From an uncultured Clostridium sp. (lineage in GTDB: Bacteria > Bacillota > Clostridia > Peptostreptococcales > Peptostreptococcaceae), in contig CAMBXR010000022.1 in assembly GCA_945871955.1 (NCBI GenBank), positions 1 to 42,975 of the forward strand: a DNA stretch of 42,975 nt, read 5' to 3'. A program made the position numbers and the translations under genes. A model generated the notes under the pieces. That model made no database searches. It was not told the DNA's origin and saw only the letters and a list, made by a program, of their open reading frames with translations. This document shows positions 16,085-24,416 of the stretch, one piece after another (the stretch's first letter is position 1; every line of letters starts with the position of its first letter).

Positions 16085-16125
16085 ATTTGTGCTTATGATG
16101 AAATAAATACTCCTTTATGGCAATG
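16085..16125. repeat. Left terminal inverted repeat of the IS
   Basis: Matches the reverse complement of 17520-17558 in two blocks (ATTTGTGCTT and the inner CTCCT.TAT.GCAATG). Its inner 21 bases also pair with 16141-16161. Confidence 0.65.
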
Positions 16126-16161
16126 ATAAAAATATTAAATCAATGCCAGGAAGGAGTATTT
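16105..16161 (+). promoter_or_regulatory. Hairpin hiding the transposase ribosome-binding site
   Basis: Bases 16105-16125 pair with 16141-16161 (18 of 21 positions, the outer 11 perfect) across a 15-base loop. The right arm contains the SD AAGGAG (16151-16156) of the transposase, whose ATG is at 16165. Any transcript entering from outside includes both arms and would fold the SD away. A transcript starting inside the loop would not. Confidence 0.7.
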
Positions 16162-16164
16162 TTT

Positions 16165-17370
16165 ATGAGCAAATTAAGCAAAGAATTAATAAGACAAATA
16201 ATAGCAGATGGAGAATTTAGTACACCTAAGGATATAGGAGAATATCTAAAAGATATGTTTAAAGATGTAATTCAAGAAATGCTAGAGAAAGAGCTATCGC
16301 TCGAACTTGGTTATGAAAAAGGCGATAGCCAAAATAAAAATACTGATAATAGAAGAAATGGTTACAGTAAAAAAACTGTAAAATCACAGTTTGGCAATAT
16401 TGAATTAGATATTCCAAGGGATAGAAACAGTGAATATGATCCGAAAGTTATACCTAAGCATACAAAGAATATCTCAGGCTTAGAAGAAAAAATTATTTCA
16501 CTTTATGCAAGAGGAATGTCAACTAGGGATATACATGATCAAATTAAAGATTTGTACGGAATAGAAATATCTGCTGAATATGTAAGTCATATAACAGATG
16601 CTGTTATTGAACAAGCAAGATTATGGCAAAATAGACCACTTGAACCTGTTTATCCATTTGTATTTATGGATGCCATTCATTACAAAGTAAAAGAAGATTC
16701 TAAAATAAAAAATAAGGCTGTATATGTAATTTTAGGTGTTAATAAAGATGGTTTTAAAGATATTTTAGGACTGTGGATAGGCGAAAGTGAGACATCCAAG
16801 TTTTGGTATTCAGTACTTACAGATTTAAAAAATAGAGGTGTAAAGGATGTTTTAATATTTAGTGTTGATGGTTTACCAGGATTTAAGGAAGCAATTAGCG
16901 CCAGCTACCCTGAATCTGTTGTACAAAGATGCATCATACATCAATTAAGAAATACATTCAAATATGTATCATATAAAGATTCTAAAGAGTTAATGAAAGA
17001 CTTTAAATTAGTTTACAAGGCAGTAAATGAGTCTGAAGCCTTATCGGCTCTAGATGTTGTGGAAGAAAAATGGGGTAAAAAATATCCTACAGCAATAAGA
17101 ATTTGGAAAGATAACTGGGATTTAATTTCACCATTCTTTAATTTTCCACAAGAAATAAGAACAATTATGTATACTACTAATATAATTGAGGGCGTTAATA
17201 GACAATTTAGAAAGGTTACTAAAACAAAATCCACTTTTCCATCAGATGAATCTCTGCTAAAAATGCTTTATTTAGCAAGTCAAAACATAATGAAAAAGTG
17301 GACCATGAGATATAGAAATTGGGATAGTATATATAACCAATTATCTATATTCTTTGATGGTAGAATATAA
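16165..17370 (+). CDS. IS256-family (mutator-type) transposase
   Basis: An intact 401-residue DDE transposase that cuts and copies the surrounding IS. The catalytic triad is visible: D169 in FMDAIHYK, D235 in SVDGLPGF and E342 in NIIEGVNRQFRK. The CxxH-type segment after the second Asp (VVQRCIIHQLRNTFKYV) is also typical. The N-terminal DNA-binding part starts MSKLSKELIRQIIADG. The true start is ATG 16165 after AAGGAG; a longer frame beginning at 16117 would run through the hairpin and lacks an SD. All key residues are present, so the element could be active. Confidence 0.95.
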   Translation: MSKLSKELIRQIIADGEFSTPKDIGEYLKDMFKDVIQEMLEKELSLELGYEKGDSQNKNTDNRRNGYSKKTVKSQFGNIELDIPRDRNSEYDPKVIPKHTKNISGLEEKIISLYARGMSTRDIHDQIKDLYGIEISAEYVSHITDAVIEQARLWQNRPLEPVYPFVFMDAIHYKVKEDSKIKNKAVYVILGVNKDGFKDILGLWIGESETSKFWYSVLTDLKNRGVKDVLIFSVDGLPGFKEAISASYPESVVQRCIIHQLRNTFKYVSYKDSKELMKDFKLVYKAVNESEALSALDVVEEKWGKKYPTAIRIWKDNWDLISPFFNFPQEIRTIMYTTNIIEGVNRQFRKVTKTKSTFPSDESLLKMLYLASQNIMKKWTMRYRNWDSIYNQLSIFFDGRI

Positions 17371-17376
17371 ATTTTA

Positions 17377-17396
17377 AAAATCTATATTCAGATTTT
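17377..17396 (+). terminator. First hairpin after the transposase
   Basis: A 7-bp stem (17377-17383 with 17390-17396) ending in TTTTG. A weak terminator. Confidence 0.45.
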
Positions 17397-17402
17397 GTTG
17401 GA

Positions 17403-17432
17403 GTATGAGGAGTTGAGATCAATTCCTTATAC
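17403..17432 (+). terminator. Second hairpin inside the IS 3' region
   Basis: A 13-bp stem with three G-T pairs and a four-base loop (17403-17415 with 17420-17432). No T-run follows directly. It may help end the transposase message or protect its 3' end. Confidence 0.45.
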
Positions 17433-17519
17433 CTACCTAGATTTAGTTTTACCATTTCACAATTAAATATCCATATTATGAATATTTAATAAATTATTAG
17501 AAATATTATAAGTAAACAA

Positions 17520-17558
17520 CATTGCTATAGAGGAGCGAAATTACTCTAAAGCACAAAT
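17520..17558. repeat. Right terminal inverted repeat of the IS
   Basis: Begins CATTGCTATAGAGGAG on its inner side and ends AAGCACAAAT at the outer tip, mirroring the left end. It also resembles 16141-16156 in direct orientation. Confidence 0.65.
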
Positions 17559-17607
17559 CAATTTACACTCTCAATTTTATTTATATATTCAACAAGATAT
17601 ATTTGTT

Positions 17608-17640
17608 ATAAAAAAGCTATATCTCTTATGGGATATAGCT
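17608..17640 (-). terminator. Terminator of the CPBP protease gene
   Basis: A 9-bp stem (17615-17623 with 17632-17640). On the minus strand it is followed by a T-run (the A-run at 17610-17615). It lies 7 bases beyond the minus-strand stop. Confidence 0.85.
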
Positions 17641-17646
17641 CTTATA

Positions 17647-18513
17647 TTACTTCATATTTTTTATAATAAACTTATCATTATCTCTAGGTGAAAATCCTTG
17701 TTTCAGATATTTTTTGTTTTTCATAATGAATTTAATGAAAAAGTACATACCTATTATAAATAAGATACTGCCAAAAACTAACGATATTGTAGCATCAGAT
17801 GATGTAATAGGAGATGTATCTGAAGTAGAACTCATATCCAATTGAGGTAAAAAAGCAACTAAATTATTGAAAAAATGTACAGTCATAGGGATTAATATAT
17901 TTTTATATTTTATATATAAGATACAACAAGCGATGCCGAATATAAAAGCACCAATAACAGCTAATTCTATATGTAATAATCCAAATATTAAAGATGATAT
18001 TATCATTCCTATATAAATATTAGATTTTCTACTGATTCTTTTGAAAATTATGGATCTAAAAAGCAACTCCTCTGAAATAGGAGCACCAATAACAGTAATT
18101 ATCATGGCTATAAATAATTCTCCATAAGTAGAAGTTGGTGATATAGAAGAGCTAGATAGAAGGCTATTTAGTATATTTGGAAATAAAAAGTAGACAACAC
18201 CTATTGATAATAAACTAATGCCCATTGATAAGCATAGTTGAGTAGCTACAACACTACCTAATTCTTTTATATTTACTTTTTGGAAGTAGTCTTTAATCAA
18301 TAATAATAATTTATTTTTATTAATTCTAAATTTATATAAAAGTATTATTATAAATAAAGTAGTAGATAATAATGATAATAAATTATCATTATTTAATAAA
18401 TCTATATTACCAGAAAGTAAAGCTATAAATGTAACTATGAATATAGTGAAAATATACCATAATATAGCAGAAAAAGCTTTTACTTCTTTAAACTCTTTAG
18501 TAAAATCTAACAT
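17647..18513 (-). CDS. CPBP family intramembrane glutamic protease (CAAX/Abi-type)
   Basis: A membrane protein of 288 residues with about eight hydrophobic segments. The CPBP catalytic motifs are intact: EELLFR (E148, E149, R153), GLLHIE (H181) and VHFFNN (H213). Family members include Rce1-type proteases and proteins tied to bacteriocin self-immunity; the target here is unknown. On the minus strand the ATG follows AAAGGAGGAG. The gene is convergent with the IS and divergent from ftsH. The C-terminus is a short basic cytoplasmic tail. No bacteriocin gene is visible next to it, so an immunity role is not supported. Confidence 0.88.
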   Translation of the reverse strand: MLDFTKEFKEVKAFSAILWYIFTIFIVTFIALLSGNIDLLNNDNLLSLLSTTLFIIILLYKFRINKNKLLLLIKDYFQKVNIKELGSVVATQLCLSMGISLLSIGVVYFLFPNILNSLLSSSSISPTSTYGELFIAMIITVIGAPISEELLFRSIIFKRISRKSNIYIGMIISSLIFGLLHIELAVIGAFIFGIACCILYIKYKNILIPMTVHFFNNLVAFLPQLDMSSTSDTSPITSSDATISLVFGSILFIIGMYFFIKFIMKNKKYLKQGFSPRDNDKFIIKNMK

Positions 18514-18645
18514 ATAACTCCTCCTTTATAAAAATATATTAATACTTCATGATAAATTCATACTGAAACTATATAATATTCAATTATAAAAAACATTAAA
18601 AATACACAAAATCAATATAAAGATAAAAATATAGTATCATAAACA

Positions 18646-18674
18646 TTGACAAAATACTGTATTAATTTTACTAT
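18646..18674 (+). promoter_or_regulatory. Promoter of ftsH
   Basis: TTGACA (18646-18651), a 17-base spacer and TACTAT (18669-18674), leaving a leader of about 100 bases before the ATG at 18784. Confidence 0.75.
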
Positions 18675-18783
18675 TTTATATAAGTCATTTTATAACTTTA
18701 TAACATTATATTTAATGTTAGAGCTATATATGATGGATATATATAGTAACAAATATAGAATAATTATTATAGGAGATATCTAT

Positions 18784-20763
18784 ATGAAAGAGAAAAAACC
18801 TCAAAAAAAATCATGGTTATATTATTATGGGATAATACTTCTTTTACTAGTAGTGCTTAATTCTTTTATATTTCCAGCTTTAGGTCAGATGAGTGGAAAA
18901 GTAGAAGAAATAGACTATGGAACATTCCTTACAATGGTTGATGAAGGAAAGGTAAATCAAGTAGATATTGAAAACTCAAAACAAATTACTTTTAATACAA
19001 AGGATGAGAAGGGGAAAGTTTATATAACTGGTCAAGTAAATGACCCAGAGTTAGTGGATCGTTTATATAAATCTGGTGTTAAATTTGGTCAAAAAATACC
19101 TAAAGAAGAGTCACCTATTGTAGATTTAATTCTTTTCTGGATATTACCAACAATATTAATGATAGCTTTCTTAAACTTTATGATGAGAAAAGTTACTCAA
19201 AGAATGGGTGGTAGAGGTGGCCCTATGCAATTTGGTAAAAGTAATGCCAAAATATATGTAGAAGCACAAACAGGTAAAACTTTTGAAGATGTAGCAGGAC
19301 AAGATGAAGCTAAGGAATCTTTAACTGAAATCGTCGACTTTTTACATAATCCTAAAAAGTACGAAGAAATAGGAGCTACAATGCCAAAAGGAGCTTTACT
19401 TGTTGGACCTCCAGGTACAGGTAAAACATTACTTGCCAAAGCAGTTGCAGGAGAAGCTAAAGTACCATTTTTCTCAATCTCAGGATCTGAGTTTGTTGAA
19501 ATGTTTGTTGGTATGGGTGCTGCAAAAGTTAGGGATTTATTTAAACAAGCTCAAGAAAAAGCCCCATGTATCGTATTTATAGATGAAATAGATACTATAG
19601 GTAAAAAACGTGATGGTGGCGGAATGGGTGGTAATGATGAAAGAGAGCAAACTCTTAATCAGTTACTTACTGAAATGGATGGATTTGATGGTAAAAAAGG
19701 TGTTGTAATACTTGCAGCAACTAATAGACCAGAATCTCTAGATAAAGCTTTACTTAGACCAGGACGTTTTGATAGAAGAGTACCAGTTGAACTTCCAGAT
19801 TTAAAAGGTCGTGAAGATATACTTAAGGTTCATGCTAAAAAAGTTAAAATGGCAGATGATGTGGACTTTAATGAAATAGCAAGAGCAACTGCTGGAGCTA
19901 GTGGTGCAGAACTTGCTAATATAGTAAATGAAGCAGCTCTTAGAGCTGTTAGACTGGGAAGAGATAAAGCTACTCAAGCTGATTTAGAAGAAAGTGTTGA
20001 AGTAATAATTGCAGGATATCAAAGAAAAACTGCTGTAATTTCACCAAGAGAAAAGAAAATAGTAGCTTACCATGAAATAGGTCATGCATTAGTTGCAGCA
20101 AAACAAACAGAATCTGCACCAGTTCATAAGATTACGATTATACCTCGTACATCTGGAGCGCTAGGATATACTATGCAAGTAGAAGAAGGCGAAAGAGTAC
20201 TTATGTCTAAGGAAGAAGCCTTTAACAAAATAGCAACATTTACAGGTGGTCGTGCTGCTGAAGAAATAATATTTAATTCATTTACAACAGGAGCATCTAA
20301 TGATATAGAACAGGCAACAAGAATAGCTAGAGCTATGGTTACACGTTATGGTATGAGTGAAGAGTTTGATATGATGGCTCTTGAAACTGTTACTAACCAA
20401 TATTTAGGTGGAGATGCATCACTAATGTGTTCACCAGAAGCATCAGCTAAGATAGATAGAGAAGTTTTAAGTATAATAAAATCAGCTCATAATAAAGCTA
20501 GACAAATACTAGAAGAAAATATAGATAAACTGCATGAACTTTCTAACTATCTATTAGAAAAAGAAACTATAACAGGTGAAGAATTTATGGCAATATTAAA
20601 TGGAAAGCCTGTTGAAGAAGTTGAGAAAGATTCTGAAGAAAAGGAAATTGCAGAAGAAATTTTAACTGAACTTGAAGAAAATAATAAAGAAGAGGTTAAA
20701 TTTGAAGAAGGAATTTCATTGAATAAAGTTGAATCTAATGAGAATGAAAAAGATAACCAATAA
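18784..20763 (+). CDS. ftsH: ATP-dependent zinc metalloprotease FtsH
   Basis: A 659-residue membrane-anchored AAA+ protease that degrades misfolded and regulatory membrane and cytosolic proteins as a hexamer. In order: N-terminal transmembrane helix (about 10-32), extracytoplasmic domain, second helix (about 110-135), Walker A GPPGTGKT near residue 208, Walker B VFIDEID, second region of homology [10 protein letters not shown], zinc site HEIGH near residue 430 (Ile instead of the common Ala, still HExxH) and a third ligand Asp in ASNDIEQAT. The tail is acidic, rich in Glu and Lys. ATG 18784 has AGGAG upstream; the open frame extending to 18646 overlaps the promoter and is not translated. Strong terminator. 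Confidence 0.96.
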   Translation: MKEKKPQKKSWLYYYGIILLLLVVLNSFIFPALGQMSGKVEEIDYGTFLTMVDEGKVNQVDIENSKQITFNTKDEKGKVYITGQVNDPELVDRLYKSGVKFGQKIPKEESPIVDLILFWILPTILMIAFLNFMMRKVTQRMGGRGGPMQFGKSNAKIYVEAQTGKTFEDVAGQDEAKESLTEIVDFLHNPKKYEEIGATMPKGALLVGPPGTGKTLLAKAVAGEAKVPFFSISGSEFVEMFVGMGAAKVRDLFKQAQEKAPCIVFIDEIDTIGKKRDGGGMGGNDEREQTLNQLLTEMDGFDGKKGVVILAATNRPESLDKALLRPGRFDRRVPVELPDLKGREDILKVHAKKVKMADDVDFNEIARATAGASGAELANIVNEAALRAVRLGRDKATQADLEESVEVIIAGYQRKTAVISPREKKIVAYHEIGHALVAAKQTESAPVHKITIIPRTSGALGYTMQVEEGERVLMSKEEAFNKIATFTGGRAAEEIIFNSFTTGASNDIEQATRIARAMVTRYGMSEEFDMMALETVTNQYLGGDASLMCSPEASAKIDREVLSIIKSAHNKARQILEENIDKLHELSNYLLEKETITGEEFMAILNGKPVEEVEKDSEEKEIAEEILTELEENNKEEVKFEEGISLNKVESNENEKDNQ

Positions 20764-20771
20764 ATAATATG

Positions 20772-20808
20772 AAAAAAGTGTCAATACTAATGTTGACACT
20801 TTTTTTTA
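20772..20808 (+). terminator. Terminator after ftsH
   Basis: A perfect 13-bp stem (20772-20784 with 20793-20805) with an A-run on the left and eight Ts. Confidence 0.95.
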
Positions 20809-20925
20809 TAAATACAACAATTTTAAGTATAATAGATATACAATTTATTTATAGAAGATATATAATTGCATTTAAAATTACAAAATATAAGTAGAAATGA
20901 AATGTAAAAATTTAAGGAGGAAGCT

Positions 20926-22074
20926 ATGAATAAATTAAAGGATATGAAACTGAAAAATCAACTTATAATTTCTACATATATAATGATTTTTCTTTTATTA
21001 ATTCTAAAACCAGCTGTAATACCTAATTTAATAAATAAATTTATATCTGCATTTAAACCATTTATAATTGGTGGGATAATTGCATTTCTAATAAATTTAC
21101 CAATGAAAGTTATAGAAGAAAAAGCAGTAAAGCCTTTGTGTGAAAAATATGAAAATCTAAAAAAAATGTCTAGAGTTATATCATTAGTATATACACTTAT
21201 AATTATAGTGGTTTTAAGTTGGATATTTATTAGTTATATTGTGCCACAATTAGCTGATAGTTTAAGGGCTTTAACAAATGACATACCATCATATATTAGT
21301 GGACTTCAAAATCAGATAATAATAAAATTAAAAGATTTTGATATGCTGGACAATACAGTTTTTGATATACAAGCAATGATAAAAAAATCATTAACGTATA
21401 TTGAAAACTTTATAAATATGTTCATATCTAATTTATTTAATTTTACAATAGGAATTACTAATTTTTTTATGAATTTATTTTTAGGAATAGTAATATCCAT
21501 GTATATACTACTTAGTAAAGAAAAATTAATTTATCAATTTAAAAAACTTATATATGCTTTATTTAATGAAGAAAGATATGAAAAGATAATATATATTTTA
21601 AAATTGACTAATAATAAATTTTCTAGATTTATATTAGGTCAATCAATAGATGGATTGATACTGGGAACCGTATTTTTTATAGTTTTCTCTTTAGTTAAAA
21701 TACCTTTTGCATTGCTAATAAGTATATTAATACCAATACTAAACTTTATACCTATATTTGGGACTTATGTGGGAATTGTTATATCAGCCTTTATAATTCT
21801 TATGGTGCAACCAAATTTAGTATTGTTATTTTTAGTTTTAGTATTTACAATACAGCAGCTAGATGGAAAGTTTGTATATCCTATGGTTGTGGGAAATTCT
21901 CTAGGTCTTTCTCCTTTATGGATATTATTGGCTATTGTTGTTGGAGGAAATTTATTTGGAATTGTTGGTATGATACTTGGAATGCCTCTTGTTAGTGTGA
22001 TTTATGAATTATCATCAAAAGCCATAAATGATATAATTGAAAATAAAAAAAATAAGATTAAAAAGTCTAAGTAG
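20926..22074 (+). CDS. AI-2E family transporter (YtvI/TqsA-like permease)
   Basis: A 382-residue polytopic membrane protein of the AI-2E (UPF0118) family. It has seven to eight hydrophobic segments with a large loop in the middle containing the amphipathic segment LRALTNDIPSYISGLQNQ, and the conserved C-terminal block IPIFGTYVGIVIS plus VGNSLGLSPLWILLAIVVGG. Members include the putative AI-2 exporter TqsA and Na+/H+ antiporter-like proteins, so the substrate cannot be inferred. The SD AAGGAGGAAGC precedes the ATG. The end of the gene shows no clear terminator before the serine operon promoter. Confidence 0.88.
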   Translation: MNKLKDMKLKNQLIISTYIMIFLLLILKPAVIPNLINKFISAFKPFIIGGIIAFLINLPMKVIEEKAVKPLCEKYENLKKMSRVISLVYTLIIIVVLSWIFISYIVPQLADSLRALTNDIPSYISGLQNQIIIKLKDFDMLDNTVFDIQAMIKKSLTYIENFINMFISNLFNFTIGITNFFMNLFLGIVISMYILLSKEKLIYQFKKLIYALFNEERYEKIIYILKLTNNKFSRFILGQSIDGLILGTVFFIVFSLVKIPFALLISILIPILNFIPIFGTYVGIVISAFIILMVQPNLVLLFLVLVFTIQQLDGKFVYPMVVGNSLGLSPLWILLAIVVGGNLFGIVGMILGMPLVSVIYELSSKAINDIIENKKNKIKKSK

Positions 22075-22128
22075 GTAGAAAATAATATTATTTAATATAA
22101 TGCAAGATTGTTAAATATTAATTTTTTG

Positions 22129-22157
22129 TTGACAAATTTTGTTAAAATGCATAATAT
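22129..22157 (+). promoter_or_regulatory. Promoter of the serine operon
   Basis: TTGACA (22129-22134), a 17-base spacer and TAATAT (22152-22157), leaving a leader of about 110 very AT-rich bases. No T-box or other recognisable leader fold was seen. Confidence 0.75.
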
Positions 22158-22272
22158 AAATATTAATTAAAGTAATCATAAATTTTATAAAATATAATAT
22201 AAATAATTTATAATATTATTTTTTTAATATATGGTTATAATAATTATTAAATTTAAGAAAGGAGGTAAAATT

Positions 22273-23343
22273 ATGAGTAAGAAATTATTCGTGCCAGGAC
22301 CAATAGATGTAAGTGAAGATGTATTAGCGCAAATGGCTACACAAGTTATTAGCCATAGAGGAAAAGAAGCATCAGATTTACAAAAAGAAATAACTGAGAA
22401 ACTTCAAAAACTATTCTTTACTAAAAATAATATACTATTATCAACATCCTCCGGTAGCGGCCTAATGGAAGGCTCCATTAGATGTTGTACTTTAAAAAGA
22501 GCAGCAGTACTGTCCTGTGGTTCCTTTGGTGACAGATGGTACAAAATGGGTATATCAAATGGTGTTCCAGCGGATTTATTTAAAGTCGAATTAGGAAAAG
22601 CTATTGAGCCAGAAATGGTTGATAAGGTATTATCTACGAATAAATATGATACGGTCATGGTAACTCATAATGAGACCTCAACTGGAATTGCAAATCCAAT
22701 CAAAGAAATTGGAGAAGTAATTAAAAAATATGATGATATTATATATTGTGTAGATACAGTTAGTTCAGCAGGTGGAATGAAAATAGAGGTAGATAAATCT
22801 AATATAGATATTTGCTTAACCTCAGTACAAAAAGCTATAGGATTACCACCAGGAATGTCTCTTTGTACTTTCTCAGAAAAGGCAAAAGAGAGAGCAAAAA
22901 AAATACCTAATCGGGGTTATTATTTCGATTTACTCTCAATGTATGAGTATATTGAAAAGAAAAATTTCCAATACCCTTCAACACCTTCCCTTTCACATAT
23001 GTTCGCTTTAAATTTCCAACTTGACAAAATTCTAAAAGAAGGCCTAGACAATCGTTTTAAACGTCATGAAGAAATGGCCAAATTAGTCCGATTATGGGCT
23101 TGTGAACACTTCAAAATTTTTACCGATGTAAATTATTTATCTAATACCCTTACCGTTATTGAAAATACACAAGGAATCAGTGTATCTAATCTCAATGAAA
23201 AATTACAACAAAGAGGCTTTTTGATAGCCAATGGATATGGAGATCTTAAGGAGAAAACATTTAGAATTTCTCATATGGGAGATTATACAGTAGAAGATGT
23301 AAATGAATTATTAGCTAATATCAATGATATTTTAGGATATTAG
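22273..23343 (+). CDS. Class V aminotransferase, phosphoserine/alanine-glyoxylate type (SerC-like)
   Basis: A PLP-dependent class V aminotransferase of 356 residues, in the alanine-glyoxylate/serine-pyruvate group. The PLP lysine is in TSVQKAIGLPPG (about K187), and the motifs FVPGPIDVSEDV, SSGSGLMEGSIR and DTVSSAGG are conserved. Next to a 3-phosphoglycerate dehydrogenase it most likely supplies the transamination of 3-phosphohydroxypyruvate to phosphoserine. ATG 22273 follows GGAGGT. Codon use differs from its neighbours: about four of ten arginine codons are CGN, and ACC, GCC, CTC and TCC appear, unlike the AGA/TTA-dominated genes around it, which hints at a separate history. The last step enzyme, a phosphoserine phosphatase, is not in the operon. 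Confidence 0.88.
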   Translation: MSKKLFVPGPIDVSEDVLAQMATQVISHRGKEASDLQKEITEKLQKLFFTKNNILLSTSSGSGLMEGSIRCCTLKRAAVLSCGSFGDRWYKMGISNGVPADLFKVELGKAIEPEMVDKVLSTNKYDTVMVTHNETSTGIANPIKEIGEVIKKYDDIIYCVDTVSSAGGMKIEVDKSNIDICLTSVQKAIGLPPGMSLCTFSEKAKERAKKIPNRGYYFDLLSMYEYIEKKNFQYPSTPSLSHMFALNFQLDKILKEGLDNRFKRHEEMAKLVRLWACEHFKIFTDVNYLSNTLTVIENTQGISVSNLNEKLQQRGFLIANGYGDLKEKTFRISHMGDYTVEDVNELLANINDILGY

Positions 23344-23436
23344 GTTTATTGTATTCAATTTGCATTATTTATAATACAAAAATTTAAAAAATAAAGCGGT
23401 AAAGCTATAATTCAAGTGAATTTTGGAGGTAAAAAT

Positions 23437-24387
23437 ATGTGTAAGATATTAATAACAGATGGAATGAATGAAAATGCTATTAATAATTTAAGAAATTTAA
23501 ATATAGATATTGAACATAAATTTTACGATGGGTTGGAACTTGGAGAAAAATTAAAAGATAAGGATATATTAGTTATTCGTTCAAAAAATGTGATAACTAA
23601 AGAGATTATAGATAAAGCATGTGAAGGTAATACTTTAAAATTAATAATTAGAAGTGGAGTAGGACTTGATAATATAGATGTAAAATATGCAAATAAAAAA
23701 GGGATAAAGGTACTAAATACTCCTAATGCTAGCACAAGATCTGTGGCAGAACTTACAATAGGTCAAATAATAACTCTATCAAGATTTATAAATATTTCAA
23801 ATGTAACTATGAGAGATGGTCAGTGGAATAAAAAACAGTATGTAGGAACTGAGATTTATGGAAAAACTCTAGGAATTATTGGACTTGGTAGAATTGGAAA
23901 AACTGTAGCAAAAATGGCTTATGATTTAGGAATGAAAGTAATTTATTACGATATATTAGGTGAAATGATAGGATATAAAAATTATACTTTTTGTAGTTTT
24001 GAAGAAGTTTTAAAAAATGCAGATTTCTTGACTATTCATATACCACTAGAAAGAGGCCAAGGATATTTAATAGGAGATAAGGAATTTGCAATGATGAAAG
24101 ATAGAGTATATTTCATCAATCATGCTAGAGGTGGCCTAGTTTGTGAGAAAGCTTTAATAAAAGCTTTAGATAGTGGAAAGGTTGAGGCGGCTGCTTTAGA
24201 TGTTTATGAAAAAGAGCCAAATATAAACTTAGAACTTGTAAATCATCCTATGGTATCACCAACACCTCATCTTGGTGCTTCAACAGTAGAAGCTCAAGAA
24301 AGAATAGGTAGAGAAATTGTAAAAATAATTTATAACTTCTTAATTGAAGAAGAAATAATTGATGAAAAAATGCAAATAGCGTTATAA
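23437..24387 (+). CDS. serA: D-3-phosphoglycerate dehydrogenase, short form
   Basis: An NAD-dependent 2-hydroxyacid dehydrogenase of 316 residues catalysing the first step of serine synthesis. Visible motifs: the Rossmann loop GIIGLGRIGK, the substrate-binding segment IRSGVGLDNIDV, the catalytic Glu in DVYEKEP and the catalytic His in TPHLGAST. The C-terminal ACT/ASB regulatory domains of long SerA proteins are absent, so serine feedback through that domain is not expected. ATG 23437 follows TTTTGGAGGT; a GTG at 23416 lies upstream of the SD. It lies 93 bases after the aminotransferase and 29 bases before the DUF1015 gene. Confidence 0.9.
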   Translation: MCKILITDGMNENAINNLRNLNIDIEHKFYDGLELGEKLKDKDILVIRSKNVITKEIIDKACEGNTLKLIIRSGVGLDNIDVKYANKKGIKVLNTPNASTRSVAELTIGQIITLSRFINISNVTMRDGQWNKKQYVGTEIYGKTLGIIGLGRIGKTVAKMAYDLGMKVIYYDILGEMIGYKNYTFCSFEEVLKNADFLTIHIPLERGQGYLIGDKEFAMMKDRVYFINHARGGLVCEKALIKALDSGKVEAAALDVYEKEPNINLELVNHPMVSPTPHLGASTVEAQERIGREIVKIIYNFLIEEEIIDEKMQIAL

Positions 24388-24416
24388 GAAAAGTATAATA
24401 TTGGGGAGGAATAAAA

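Larger units (their letters stand above)
16085..17558 (+). mobile_element. IS256-family insertion sequence, apparently complete (about 1.47 kb)
   Basis: One intact mutator-type transposase lies between imperfect inverted ends. Left end 16085-16125 and right end 17520-17558 share ATTTGTGCTT at their outer tips (as AAGCACAAAT on the right) and a second block near the inner side (CTCC-TAT-GCAATG on the left, CATTGC-ATA-GAGG on the right), with a two-base length difference between the blocks. The size fits IS256 elements. I could not find an exact 8-9 bp target duplication, so either the outer boundary is off by a few bases or the insertion is old. Confidence 0.75.

Noticed and set aside
18646-18783. 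N-terminal extension of FtsH
   Set aside because: The open frame begins on the -35 element TTGACA, and a good SD precedes the ATG at 18784.
22158-22272. T-box leader in front of the serine operon
   Set aside because: The leader is only about 110 bases, almost pure A and T, and lacks the T-box sequence and stem I.
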